From Gammaproteobacteria bacterium (GTDB lineage Bacteria > Pseudomonadota > Gammaproteobacteria > Steroidobacterales > Rariloculaceae): a stretch of DNA of 30,474 bases. The number at the start of each line of letters is the position of its first letter. Position 1 is the first letter of the stretch. The stretch is taken from assembly GCA_017577365.1 (NCBI GenBank), contig PKRJ01000044.1, positions 1 through 30,474 of the forward strand. The letters are read 5' to 3'. A model generated the notes under the pieces. The model was not told where the DNA came from. It searched no databases and saw only the letters and a program-made list of their open reading frames with translations. This document shows, one piece after another, positions 1-7,639 of the stretch. The translations under genes and the position numbers were made by a program.

Positions 1-25
1 TCTCCCCTTTACCGCGTCTGCCGGT

Positions 26-1060
26 TCAACCGCCTTGGGGCCCCAGGAGGCGCGGCCCCACGCCCTCGCCGGGCGTGGCGATGCCGAAGCCGGAGGGCGC
101 CGAGGAAGCCCCGCCCGTGCTCGTTATTTCGTAGTCTTGCGGGACGCGGAAGGGCGCGGCGGGCGGCTCGTCGCGGGTGACGTTCCCGAGCCGGTACGTC
201 GTCTCTCCGAAGCGCGGATCGGACGTGCGTCTCGACATCAGCGTTTCGAGCTCGTCCGAGTACCACGTCTCGGTCACGATCTCGATCGGCCATTCGTTGC
301 CGATCGCGCCCGCCGCGATCGTCTGCACCTGTCGAGTGCCGCGCGCGCGCACGCCCTGAATGATCTGCTCGCCGAGGTCCTCCGTTCGCACGTCCATCGA
401 CGGCGCGAGGCCGATCTCGACCGATCGAGCGATCGGCCCGGCCGCGATCATCGGCGCTGCGGGTTCGATCTCCGCCGGCGCATGCGGGGCCGTCTCGGCC
501 GCCGGAGGGAAGCGGCGCGACACGATCCGGTTCGACAAGACGCCCTGTTGCGTGACCTCCGTGTTCTCCATGACGACGTCGAAGCGGTGCGGGCGCAGCT
601 GCCTGGCCGTGCGCGTTCGAGGATCGAGGAACCAGCTGACTTTCTCGACCGGATCGTCGATCGTGATGATCGTCGTGGGCGGGTCGCCCGCCGACCACGC
701 GCCGAGCCGCGCCAGCGTCTGCTCCTGACGAGTGCGGCCCGCCGAATCGCGGCAGATACGCGACGTGTTCGTGCTGACGATGCGATTGCCGTCCGCGAGC
801 GTTTGTATCGTCTCGGTGATCGAATCGGCGCAATAGGGTTTCCCCGTCACCGGCTCGCCGACGACGCGCGCTTCGCCGGAGAGGACGCGCACGAACCCGT
901 TCGCCGCCGGCAACGTGCCCGGCGAAAGAACCAACAGTCTGTCCGATTCGACATTCACGGCGGTTACGCCGGGAGCGTCGCCCTGAGCGCGGGCATCGTG
1001 GGCCGCGAGCAGCGGGAGGAGGCCGGCGATTCGGATGATGCTTTGCCATTCGAGCTTCAT
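26..1060 (-). CDS. Secreted protein of unknown function, third gene of sigma/anti-sigma operon
   Basis: This 344-residue protein begins with an apparent Sec signal peptide (hydrophobic stretch around residues 8-20, Ala-X-Ala cleavage near residue 25). The mature part has motifs I recall from a widespread, uncharacterised family of exported proteins: GKPYCADS, LADGNRI and CRDSAGRTRQE in the first half, and ETWYSDELETL followed by DPRFGETTYRL near the C terminus. No enzymatic motif is visible. Its start lies 1 base beyond the anti-sigma stop codon, and the Shine-Dalgarno AAGGAGAG lies inside the end of that gene, so the two are almost certainly co-translated. From context it may be the envelope target or effector of the sigma/anti-sigma pair; that role is inference. 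Confidence is high that the gene is real, low for function. Confidence 0.85.
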   Translation of the reverse strand: MKLEWQSIIRIAGLLPLLAAHDARAQGDAPGVTAVNVESDRLLVLSPGTLPAANGFVRVLSGEARVVGEPVTGKPYCADSITETIQTLADGNRIVSTNTSRICRDSAGRTRQEQTLARLGAWSAGDPPTTIITIDDPVEKVSWFLDPRTRTARQLRPHRFDVVMENTEVTQQGVLSNRIVSRRFPPAAETAPHAPAEIEPAAPMIAAGPIARSVEIGLAPSMDVRTEDLGEQIIQGVRARGTRQVQTIAAGAIGNEWPIEIVTETWYSDELETLMSRRTSDPRFGETTYRLGNVTRDEPPAAPFRVPQDYEITSTGGASSAPSGFGIATPGEGVGPRLLGPQGG

Positions 1061-1061
1061 G

Positions 1062-1712
1062 TCATCTCTCCTTCGAATTGGCGGCAGCGGTCACGAATAC
1101 CTCGTCGGAGTCGACGAATCGGATCGCCGCCGGAATACCGTCCGGACCGAGCAGGAGGTCCGCCTCGACGCTCGCATAAGGCTCGGCGGTGTATGCGGCC
1201 GGAAACGACGATGCCGGGATGCGCACCCGCACCACGCTGTAGGACGTGCCAGTCGACACGCCGGGCGAGAACGGCAGCGGATGAAAGACCGCCCACGCCG
1301 GCGTCGCGGGCGCCGCGCTTGCATCCACCGGCGGGGCCGGCGCTTGCGTGCTCGCGGCTCGGATGGTCGCGTCTTCGTTGCGGTCGAGCGTCGCGACGAG
1401 CGCGAGCGCGATGCTTGCCGCAATCCCCGCCGCGCCGACGCCGAGCCGCCACCGCCGGCGCCGCGTCGCGCGGCGAGCATGCGCGGCCCGGAACGAGTCG
1501 AGCAGGCGGTCATCGTCGAACGCGTCTTCCGGGATGCGCATCGCTTTGCGCAGCTCGGCGAGGCGCCGCGTCAACTCTTCCTGAGCGCGCAGTTCGGACG
1601 CGACGGCGGCCGAGGCGGAGCACTCCGCGCGCAGCCGCTCGAGCTCTTCGACGTCCATCGGCTCGCCCCGCGCGTAGCCGATGACGAGCTCCTCGATCGG
1701 TCTTCGGGTCAT
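1062..1712 (-). CDS. Membrane-bound anti-sigma factor (putative)
   Basis: A 216-residue protein with a charged, helical N-terminal part (residues 1-80), a run of arginines (about 81-88), one transmembrane segment (about 90-109) and a Pro/Ala-rich linker leading to a periplasmic C-terminal domain. This is the topology of anti-sigma factors that hold an ECF sigma factor at the inner membrane. I see no HxxxCxxC zinc motif, so it is not of the classic zinc-binding type. The start at 1712 was chosen because its ATG overlaps the sigma gene stop as ATGA; another in-frame ATG two codons upstream is possible. Function is inferred from topology and from the position directly after the sigma gene. Confidence 0.8.
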   Translation of the reverse strand: MTRRPIEELVIGYARGEPMDVEELERLRAECSASAAVASELRAQEELTRRLAELRKAMRIPEDAFDDDRLLDSFRAAHARRATRRRRWRLGVGAAGIAASIALALVATLDRNEDATIRAASTQAPAPPVDASAAPATPAWAVFHPLPFSPGVSTGTSYSVVRVRIPASSFPAAYTAEPYASVEADLLLGPDGIPAAIRFVDSDEVFVTAAANSKER

Positions 1713-2299
1713 CCGCATACCTCGTTGACGCGCCGCAGCGGCGCTTCTCCGTCGACCGTGTCCGCGAGCCGTCGAGCGAGCAGCGCACGGGCCCGATGCA
1801 GGCGCGACCGCACCGTGCCTATCGGGCAGCCGAGCACCGCGGCGCACTCGGCGTACGAAAGCTCCGCGATCTCGCAGAGCGCGACCGCCTCGCGGAATTC
1901 CATCGGCAGGCTCAGGATCGCCGCGTGAAGCTGCGCGAGCCGTTGCTGTTGGAACACCGCGTCCTCGGCGGGACACGATGCGATCGACTCATCGTCTGCC
2001 GGAGCTTCCGTCGCGCACCGACCCTCCGCCCGCAGCCGGTCGAGCACGACGTGCCGCGCACAGCCGAGAAGCCACGCGCGCACCGTGCCCTTCGACGGAT
2101 CGAAGCGCGCCGCGTCCTCGAGCAAACGCAGGAAGACGTCCTGCATCACGTCCTGCGCGAGCGCCGCCGAGCGAGTCATCGCGAACGCGAAGCGATAAAT
2201 CTCTCCGCGCCGCCGGCGGTAGAGCTCCGTGAAAGCCCATTCGTCGCCGGCGATCAGATCGCGGAGCAGCAGCGCGTCCTCGTTCTCGGTGGCGGTCAT
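1709..2299 (-). CDS. ECF-family RNA polymerase sigma factor
   Basis: This 196-residue protein has the two-domain layout of ECF (group 4) sigma factors. Sigma region 2 covers about residues 15-90, with the pattern AQDVMQDVFLRLLE and a following basic/aromatic stretch around RAWLLGCARHVVLDRLR. Region 4 covers about residues 130-180, with the helix-turn-helix ELSYAECAAVLGCPIGTVRS followed by RLHRARALL. It would direct RNA polymerase to a small regulon, presumably including its own operon. The ATG at 2299 was preferred over upstream in-frame starts because homology to sigma region 2 begins soon after it and a promoter candidate lies about 30 bases upstream. The stop overlaps the anti-sigma start (ATGA). 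Confidence 0.9.
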   Translation of the reverse strand: MTATENEDALLLRDLIAGDEWAFTELYRRRRGEIYRFAFAMTRSAALAQDVMQDVFLRLLEDAARFDPSKGTVRAWLLGCARHVVLDRLRAEGRCATEAPADDESIASCPAEDAVFQQQRLAQLHAAILSLPMEFREAVALCEIAELSYAECAAVLGCPIGTVRSRLHRARALLARRLADTVDGEAPLRRVNEVCG

Positions 2300-2325
2300 G
2301 CGCTCGGTCTTGCCGTTTCCATTGC

Positions 2326-2353
2326 TTATTCGCACGAACGGGCCCGAAAGTTC
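2326..2353 (-). promoter_or_regulatory. Candidate ECF-type promoter for the sigma operon
   Basis: Read on the minus strand there is GGGAACTTT (the GAACTT core at 2353-2348), then 16 bases, then GAATAA (2331-2326). GAACTT is the typical -35 element of RpoE-like ECF sigma factors. The spacing is right and the start codon at 2299 would follow a leader of about 20 bases. An autoregulated ECF operon is common; here it is inferred from sequence only. Confidence 0.45.
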
Positions 2354-2670
2354 CCGACCAGGAGGCCGCGGCGGAACGGCGCCGCCGCGAGCGCTAGCGG
2401 GAGGCTCGTGCACGAGCGCGTGCGCTTCCGCGGAGGCGTACCACACCGCGGGCGGTGTCGCTGACGGTTCGGCGGCAAACGCCGATCCCGGCCCCTGGCT
2501 CATGAATACGGGTTATCGGCGACAGCTACCGTTCGAGATCGTTTTGTCTCCGCCGGCTGCGCTACGGTGGTGCGCGGCGCATCGACCCGATCGGCGTTGG
2601 ATGCGGCGGCAAACGGGCCCGGAGCACGATCGTCCGGGCTGGGGGTCAACGGCCGGCCGCAGGGGGGAGA
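2354..2670. other. Intergenic region without a recognisable gene
   Basis: Between the sigma-operon promoter candidate and the doubtful small gene at 2671 there is about 320 bases with no ORF that I would call real. Long open frames here run through the sigma gene in antisense and are high-GC shadows. I see no terminator, tRNA, repeat array or strong sigma-70 promoter. The region should hold the promoter for the plus-strand cassette, but I cannot place it. Confidence 0.5.
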
Positions 2671-3090
2671 ATGGCAGGTCGGGGGAGGATTCCGAGCCTC
2701 GAGCAGCTCGAGGCGCGCGAAGCCACACGGATAGCAGCACGTCGGGTCCTTGCCCTAAGTCTCGCGGCGCTTCCGAACGGCGTCGCCGGCGGCGAGATCG
2801 ACTTCGATACCGCGCTCGTCGATCACGCTACGGCTCAGCCGCCTTTTCCCGAACCCGTCTCGACGCGCGACATGCGCGCGGGCATCCCGCGAATCTTCGA
2901 CGCGCGCGACGTCATGCAACCCGTCGTTTGGCGCGAGCGAACGACGCTGGTTCTCTCCACGGTAGCGGGCAAGAACGAACGCGCGATCGATCGCGGCGGA
3001 TCGACGCCGAGCGATGCGACGACCCGGTTGCCCGCAGCGGATGGCAACGCTTCACGGATTCGGCCGGAGCGGAGGCTTCGGCTGCACTGA
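2671..3090 (+). CDS. Small hypothetical protein, doubtful
   Basis: A 139-codon frame that starts 3 bases after a purine-rich GGGGGAG and ends 34 bases before the TonB receptor start. From about residue 30 the codons look genuinely used (GGC GAG ATC GAC TTC GAT ACC GCG), as in neighbouring genes. I recognise no domain, signal peptide or membrane segment, and the C-terminal third becomes low-complexity and Arg-rich. It could be a real small gene co-transcribed with the receptor, a decayed fragment, or chance. Confidence 0.35.
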   Translation: MAGRGRIPSLEQLEAREATRIAARRVLALSLAALPNGVAGGEIDFDTALVDHATAQPPFPEPVSTRDMRAGIPRIFDARDVMQPVVWRERTTLVLSTVAGKNERAIDRGGSTPSDATTRLPAADGNASRIRPERRLRLH

Positions 3091-3124
3091 ACATCGAGCA
3101 AGAACGAGTGTCGGGGAGGGGGAG

Positions 3125-4273
3125 ATGGCGCTCATCGATCGGTATCGTCGCGGCTCGGAGAGAACGGCTTTCGGAAGGAGCTCGCTCTCTCTGGCCATAG
3201 CCGGGATCATCGCCGGGCTCGGTTCGGCCCAAGCTCAAGAGCCGATCCAGCCGGTCATGGAAGAAGTCACGGTCACGGGAACGCGCACCCGGCAAGTGAC
3301 GGGGTTCACGACGCCCGTGCCCGTGACGTCGCTGTCGACCGAGGAGCTGTTCAGCTACGAGCCGGGCAGCACGATCGCCGCTCAGCTCGACGCGTTGCCC
3401 CAGTTCTTCGGCAACGAATCGGTTCAGCAGCAGACGCTCACCAACATCGCCTCGACGGGCACCGCCTCGCTGGACCTCAGGGATCTGGGTCCGAACAGGA
3501 CTCTCGTGCTGTTCGACGGCTACCGAATCGTGCCGTCGTCGAAGTTCGGCTCCGTGAACGTCGACGCATTCCCGACGGCTCTGATTCGCTCGGTCGAGGT
3601 CGTCACGGGCGGTGCGTCGGCCGCGTACGGCGCAGACGCCGTCGGCGGCGTCGTGAACTTCATCATCGATCGGGAGTACGAGGGGTTCGATCTGCGCGCG
3701 TCGAGCGGCGCGAACGACTTCGGTGACGGCGACCACTGGAACTTCTCGATCGCCGGCGGCGAGGGCTTTTTCGACGATCGATTGCACGTCGTTGCCTCGT
3801 TCGAAGCCCAGGAGATCGACGGATTCACGCGTACGGCAAGAGAAGTGCCCAAGATGCAGCGCTGGGGATGGGTGACGAATCCCGACTGGTATCCGGGCGC
3901 GCCGCCTGGAATTCCGCAGCGCCTGACGCTGCCATGGGTCGCTTCGACCGTCGTCTCCCCGTTCGGGCTGATTCTCAACACGGGCACCGAGCTCGACATG
4001 ATGCGGTTCACGGCGGACGGCTCCGATATCGTGCCGTTCGAGCTCGGGTCCATCTCGTCGACCTCGGGCCCGGGCAGCACGCAATCGACTTCCGGGGGAA
4101 CGGACGCGATGCTGAGCAACGACGCGTTCGACGGCGGCATCAGTGCCGCGAGCGTGTCGAACCGCTCGAGCTTCGTCGGACTCAAGTACTCGATCAACGA
4201 CAGGATGTCCGTGTTCGGCCAAATCCTGTACGGCCGAACCGAAGCCAGCATGCGTCAGGACCGCGGCTCGTAG
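3125..4273 (+). CDS. TonB-dependent receptor, N-terminal part, ended by in-frame TAG
   Basis: The first 382 residues of a large outer-membrane TonB-dependent receptor. A strong Shine-Dalgarno (GGGGAGGGGGAG) abuts the ATG at 3125. The signal peptide ends near AQA at residue 37, followed by a TonB box-like EEVTVTGTR. The plug domain spans about residues 50-180, with LRDLGPNRTLVLFDGYR and TGGASAAYGADAVGGVVNFI, motifs typical of this class. The barrel begins after about residue 185. Translation stops at TAG 4271-4273 (codon 383), yet the same frame stays open and receptor-like up to 6214. The full gene would be 3125-6214, about 1028 residues. As written, only plug plus a few strands would be made, which should not form a working channel. 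The family imports siderophores, glycans or other large solutes; the substrate is unknown. Confidence 0.85.
   Translation: MALIDRYRRGSERTAFGRSSLSLAIAGIIAGLGSAQAQEPIQPVMEEVTVTGTRTRQVTGFTTPVPVTSLSTEELFSYEPGSTIAAQLDALPQFFGNESVQQQTLTNIASTGTASLDLRDLGPNRTLVLFDGYRIVPSSKFGSVNVDAFPTALIRSVEVVTGGASAAYGADAVGGVVNFIIDREYEGFDLRASSGANDFGDGDHWNFSIAGGEGFFDDRLHVVASFEAQEIDGFTRTAREVPKMQRWGWVTNPDWYPGAPPGIPQRLTLPWVASTVVSPFGLILNTGTELDMMRFTADGSDIVPFELGSISSTSGPGSTQSTSGGTDAMLSNDAFDGGISAASVSNRSSFVGLKYSINDRMSVFGQILYGRTEASMRQDRGS
4271..4273 (+). other. In-frame amber codon splitting the TonB receptor
   Basis: TAG at codon 383 in frame with both halves. The upstream codons read RQDRGS and the downstream codons read LFGTRWAPRIAVDNAYLPEK; both sides have receptor character and normal codon use. 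One base change (for example TAC or TAT to TAG) explains it. No frame change is involved. It may be a true nonsense mutation, a sequencing or assembly error, or rarely a read-through site. Confidence 0.85.
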
Positions 4274-4396
4274 CTGTTCGGTACCCGCTGGGCTCCCCGC
4301 ATCGCGGTCGACAATGCCTACCTGCCGGAGAAGGTCCGGCAAGTCCTGATCGAGAACGGGCTCCAAGAGTTCCAGCTGCACAAGAACGGCGCGTTC

Positions 4397-6214
4397 GTGG
4401 ATCGGCCGGAGATCGGCCACGGCGCCGTGAGCACCAGCGAGAACGTCATGGAGTCCTACAGCGTCGGGTTCGATTGGGATCTGCCGTTCAGGGACTGGCA
4501 TCTGCGGGCCGTCTATCAGGACGGCAAGGCGGAGCGCACGAACGTCTTCGGCAACCGCTTCCGGGTCGACCGCGCGTTCCTGGCGATGGACGCCGTTCGC
4601 CATCCCGATACCGGAGAAATCGTCTGCCGGGTGCAGCTCTACAACCCGACGCCCGAGCAGCTCGCGAGCTCGCCGGCGGTGCAGGGCCGTATTTCGAGCC
4701 GCTCCGCACCCGGGGCAACGCGGCCCGAGGATCCGGGCGCGATTCCGCTGCGCTCGCCGATCGGTCTCGATCGGACGGTCGAGGATTGCGTGCCTTTCAA
4801 CGTGCTCGGCGCAGGAAACATTACGACCGAGGCGATGAAGTACGTCATGGGCGATCCGAAGATCGGCACCGGTCTCGTCGAGCAGCAGTTCGCCGAGATT
4901 CTTCTCGACGGCACGTTCCACGACGGATGGGGAAACGGTCCGCTCAGCTTCGCGGCGGGACTCACATGGCGTGACCAGAGCTTCGAAGACAACGCCTATC
5001 CGATCGAGGTCGACGAGCTCGGGCCGCCCCTGAACGACCCCGCGCTCGGCATTCGCGGCATTCCGCCGGGCTATACCGACGGCAGCGCGAACCTCCACTA
5101 CATTTCGACGCTGCCGGTGATCAGCGGCAGCGCGAAGGTCTGGGAGTACTTCGGCGAGGTGGTGATGCCGGTCTGGGGCGGCAACCTGATGGGGCAGAGG
5201 CAGGACTTGGACGTGTCGCTTGCCTACAGGCGCTCGGATTACGAGCGGAGCGGCGCCGTCGATAGCTGGAAGCTAGGCGTCGACTTCCAGATCGTCAACG
5301 ACCTTCGGTTCCGCTTCACGAGATCGCAGGACGTCCGCGAGCCGAACTTCTCGGAGCTGTTCGATCAGCAGGGCGGAAACGCACAGATCCTCGATCCGCG
5401 ATTCGACAGGATCGAGTTTCAAATCACGTCGACCAGCGGCGGAAACCCGAGCTTGAGCCCGGAGGAGGCGCAGACCGTAACCGCGGGCTTCGTCTATACG
5501 CCGTCTTTCCGTCGAGTCGACGGCTTGCAGTTCTCTGTCGACTGGTACGACATCGACATCGCGGGAGCGGTCGGCTCGTACGGCGAGCAGCGCATCGTCG
5601 ACGAATGCTTCATCAACAATGCGCAAAGCATGTGCCAGTACATCACGCTCGGGGAGAACGATTTCGTCATCAAGATCCTCGACGTCTACCAGAACGTCGC
5701 GGCCGCCCACGTCGAAGGCTACGACTTCGAGGTGCTGTACCGCTCCGAGCCCGACTTCTTCTCGGATAAGCCCGAGAGCTTCAGCTTGCGGGCTTTGGCC
5801 GGATACGTGAAGGAGCGCTCGGATACGCCGCTCGACGGTCAGCCTCTCGATATCGCGGGCTCGCTCGGATCGCCGGATCTGACGGCGGTCATCACCGCGA
5901 ACTACGGCGTCGGTCCGTGGACGTTCCAGCTGCAGGGCCGCTTCACGGATTCGGTCAAGATCGATCCGACTTGGGTCGAAGGGGTCGACGTGGACGACAA
6001 CACGCTGCCGTCGTATACGTGGTGGAGCACACGGGTGTCCTATTCGAGGGACACCTCGTCCGGGGCGACGTGGTCGGTCGGTCTCAATATCCAGAACGTG
6101 TTCGACAAGGATCCGATTCCGGTGCCGTCGGTCTCGGCTCGCTTCCCGGTGCAAAGCTTCACCGGCGATCTTTTCGGGCGGCGGTTCAACCTGAACTTCG
6201 ACTACAGGTGGTAG
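4397..6214 (+). CDS. TonB-dependent receptor, C-terminal barrel part (downstream of amber codon)
   Basis: This is the C-terminal beta-barrel of the receptor that begins at 3125. The open frame actually runs from 4274; 4397 is merely the first possible start (GTG), and it has no Shine-Dalgarno, so separate translation is unlikely. Barrel signs include alternating aromatic/polar strands, FTRSQDVREPNFSELFDQQGG near the middle, GGNPSLSPEEAQT followed by GFVYTP, INNAQSMCQYI, and a C-terminal strand ending NLNFDYRW with a terminal aromatic residue, as required for outer-membrane insertion. This resembles the large Sphingomonas/Xanthomonas-type receptors. The stop is 7 bases before the next start, so the downstream genes are in the same operon. 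The locus may best be called a pseudogene unless the amber codon is an error. Confidence 0.8.
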   Translation: MDRPEIGHGAVSTSENVMESYSVGFDWDLPFRDWHLRAVYQDGKAERTNVFGNRFRVDRAFLAMDAVRHPDTGEIVCRVQLYNPTPEQLASSPAVQGRISSRSAPGATRPEDPGAIPLRSPIGLDRTVEDCVPFNVLGAGNITTEAMKYVMGDPKIGTGLVEQQFAEILLDGTFHDGWGNGPLSFAAGLTWRDQSFEDNAYPIEVDELGPPLNDPALGIRGIPPGYTDGSANLHYISTLPVISGSAKVWEYFGEVVMPVWGGNLMGQRQDLDVSLAYRRSDYERSGAVDSWKLGVDFQIVNDLRFRFTRSQDVREPNFSELFDQQGGNAQILDPRFDRIEFQITSTSGGNPSLSPEEAQTVTAGFVYTPSFRRVDGLQFSVDWYDIDIAGAVGSYGEQRIVDECFINNAQSMCQYITLGENDFVIKILDVYQNVAAAHVEGYDFEVLYRSEPDFFSDKPESFSLRALAGYVKERSDTPLDGQPLDIAGSLGSPDLTAVITANYGVGPWTFQLQGRFTDSVKIDPTWVEGVDVDDNTLPSYTWWSTRVSYSRDTSSGATWSVGLNIQNVFDKDPIPVPSVSARFPVQSFTGDLFGRRFNLNFDYRW

Positions 6215-6221
6215 CAGGGGT

Positions 6222-6956
6222 ATGAGGAACGACGTCCCGAGCGTTAATCGAGTCGCGACCCGCTCGCTCGCCGTCGCGGCCGTGCTCTCGCTGTGTCTTC
6301 CGACACTGCCCGCGGGAGCCCAGTCGAAGGCGGTGCCGGATTTCTCGGGGATCTACCGCAGCGGCCGAGCCAATTCCCCTTGCGGGTTGGAGGGCGTCTA
6401 CGAGCGGTCGGAGCGGTGTCCGATCACGGACGCCGCTCTCGAGCGGGTCGCGACGGTGGATCACTACGACGATCCGGGGCTTCGTTGCGAAGCGGACGGG
6501 CTCGGCAGGCTCTTCACGCGTCTGCCGCGGCCCGTCCGGATCACGCAGCGGGACGACGAGATCGAGATCTTTTACGAGTACTTCGCGATCCAGCGGACGA
6601 TCCACCTCGACGGCGAGCCGCCGGGGCCCGATCACCCGCACACGCTGCACGGCTACTCGGTGGGGCGGTGGGAAGGCGACACGCTGGTCGTCGAGACGAC
6701 GCATCTCAGTGAGAACCTGTTCACGCTGCCGACCAGCGAGGAGGCGCGAACGGTCGAGCGCTACCGGAAGAGCGAGCGCGGCGGGCTGTATCTCGACGTC
6801 GTGATCCACGATCCGAAGTTCTACGACCGTCCGCTCGCGCTCGAGCGTGCGGAGTTCACACCCACGCCGGACGACTACATCGCCGAATGGGAATGTGTGA
6901 CCCAGGAGGCGCTGTTCACGGAAGGCGAGATCGACCTCGATGCCTTCTTCGATTGA
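6222..6956 (+). CDS. Exported protein with GxSxGxWEGDTLVVET motif, unknown function
   Basis: A 244-residue protein with a Sec-type signal peptide (hydrophobic about residues 15-32, AGA/AQS near 33). Its hallmark is GYSVGRWEGDTLVVETT at about residues 145-161, preceded by QRTIHLDGEPP and followed by RTVERYRKSERG and DPKFYDRPL. I recall these motifs from an abundant family of periplasmic proteins in Acidobacteria and Proteobacteria that lie beside oxidoreductases and TonB receptors but have no assigned activity. Three cysteines (SPCGLEG, ERCPIT, LRCEADG) in the mature N-terminal part could form disulfides. The start 7 bases after the receptor stop, preceded by GCAGGGG, shows co-transcription with the receptor. 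Confidence 0.85.
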   Translation: MRNDVPSVNRVATRSLAVAAVLSLCLPTLPAGAQSKAVPDFSGIYRSGRANSPCGLEGVYERSERCPITDAALERVATVDHYDDPGLRCEADGLGRLFTRLPRPVRITQRDDEIEIFYEYFAIQRTIHLDGEPPGPDHPHTLHGYSVGRWEGDTLVVETTHLSENLFTLPTSEEARTVERYRKSERGGLYLDVVIHDPKFYDRPLALERAEFTPTPDDYIAEWECVTQEALFTEGEIDLDAFFD

Positions 6957-7014
6957 TCGCTATCGCTGCGCGAGGCGGCGCAATGCTCGAGGGAACGACG
7001 AGAGAGGTACGGCG

Positions 7015-7539
7015 ATGAGGCACAAGCGCTTATTGCTTGGCGCCGGTCTGGCGGCACTGTTATACGGCACGGCCGGAACGGCCCACCATACGGCTTCGGC
7101 TTTTTACGACCTCGGGAAGAAGATCTCGGTGGAGGGGCGTGTCACGGGCATGAAGCTCGCGAATCCCCATTCCTACTATCGCGTGACGACGGATAGCGGC
7201 GAGGACTGGGCGATGGAAGCCGGCGGTTCGTGGACGCAGCTTCAGAAGCTCGGCTATTCGAGCGAGACGATCCCGGAAGGAGCACGCGTGCGCGTCAGCG
7301 GGTCGCCGGCGAGGGACGGCAAGCCGATAGCGCGCTACGACACGATTGCCGTTTATCGCGAGGACGGCGGTATCGATCTCTACGGTGGAGGGCGTGCCGC
7401 GTGGGCCGCCCGGGCTCGCGAGCTCGGAACGCCGTGCACGAACGGCGTGGCGGACTGCCTCACGCTCGACGCGAAGGCGATCGAAACGCTGCAGGAGGAG
7501 TTCGGCAACGTCGGCGTTTGGTCGCCGCTCGACGAATGA
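7015..7539 (+). CDS. DUF6152-like exported protein
   Basis: A 174-residue protein. The ATG at 7015 has GAGAGAGG upstream and is followed by a clean signal peptide (residues 1-23, ending AGTA). The mature N terminus starts with a His pair (HHTASAFYD), then KKISVEGRVTGMKLANPHSYYRV, a pattern I associate with the DUF6152 family: small periplasmic proteins that often accompany the WEGDTLVVET family, as here. Two cysteines near the C terminus (PCTNGVADC) may pair. The His-His motif just after cleavage could bind metal, but no function is established. It follows the previous gene by 58 bases in the same operon. The family call rests on motif memory. Confidence 0.8.
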   Translation: MRHKRLLLGAGLAALLYGTAGTAHHTASAFYDLGKKISVEGRVTGMKLANPHSYYRVTTDSGEDWAMEAGGSWTQLQKLGYSSETIPEGARVRVSGSPARDGKPIARYDTIAVYREDGGIDLYGGGRAAWAARARELGTPCTNGVADCLTLDAKAIETLQEEFGNVGVWSPLDE

Positions 7540-7639
7540 GTCGGCGAGCTTCGTTGCCTTCTCGCGCCGTAGCCGCCGGTCGTCGTCGCTTACCGGGCGT
7601 TCCGACCGACGAGCCGAGAAGCTCTGTGGAGTACGAAAG

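Noticed and set aside
4271..4273. TAG as a programmed recoding site (pyrrolysine or read-through)
   Set aside because: Nothing around it resembles a recoding element and TonB receptors are not known for it; mutation or sequencing error is simpler.
2912..5098. A 728-codon minus-strand frame across the TonB receptor
   Set aside because: Antisense to clear receptor motifs, with repetitive Arg/Glu/Val composition and no recognisable domain.
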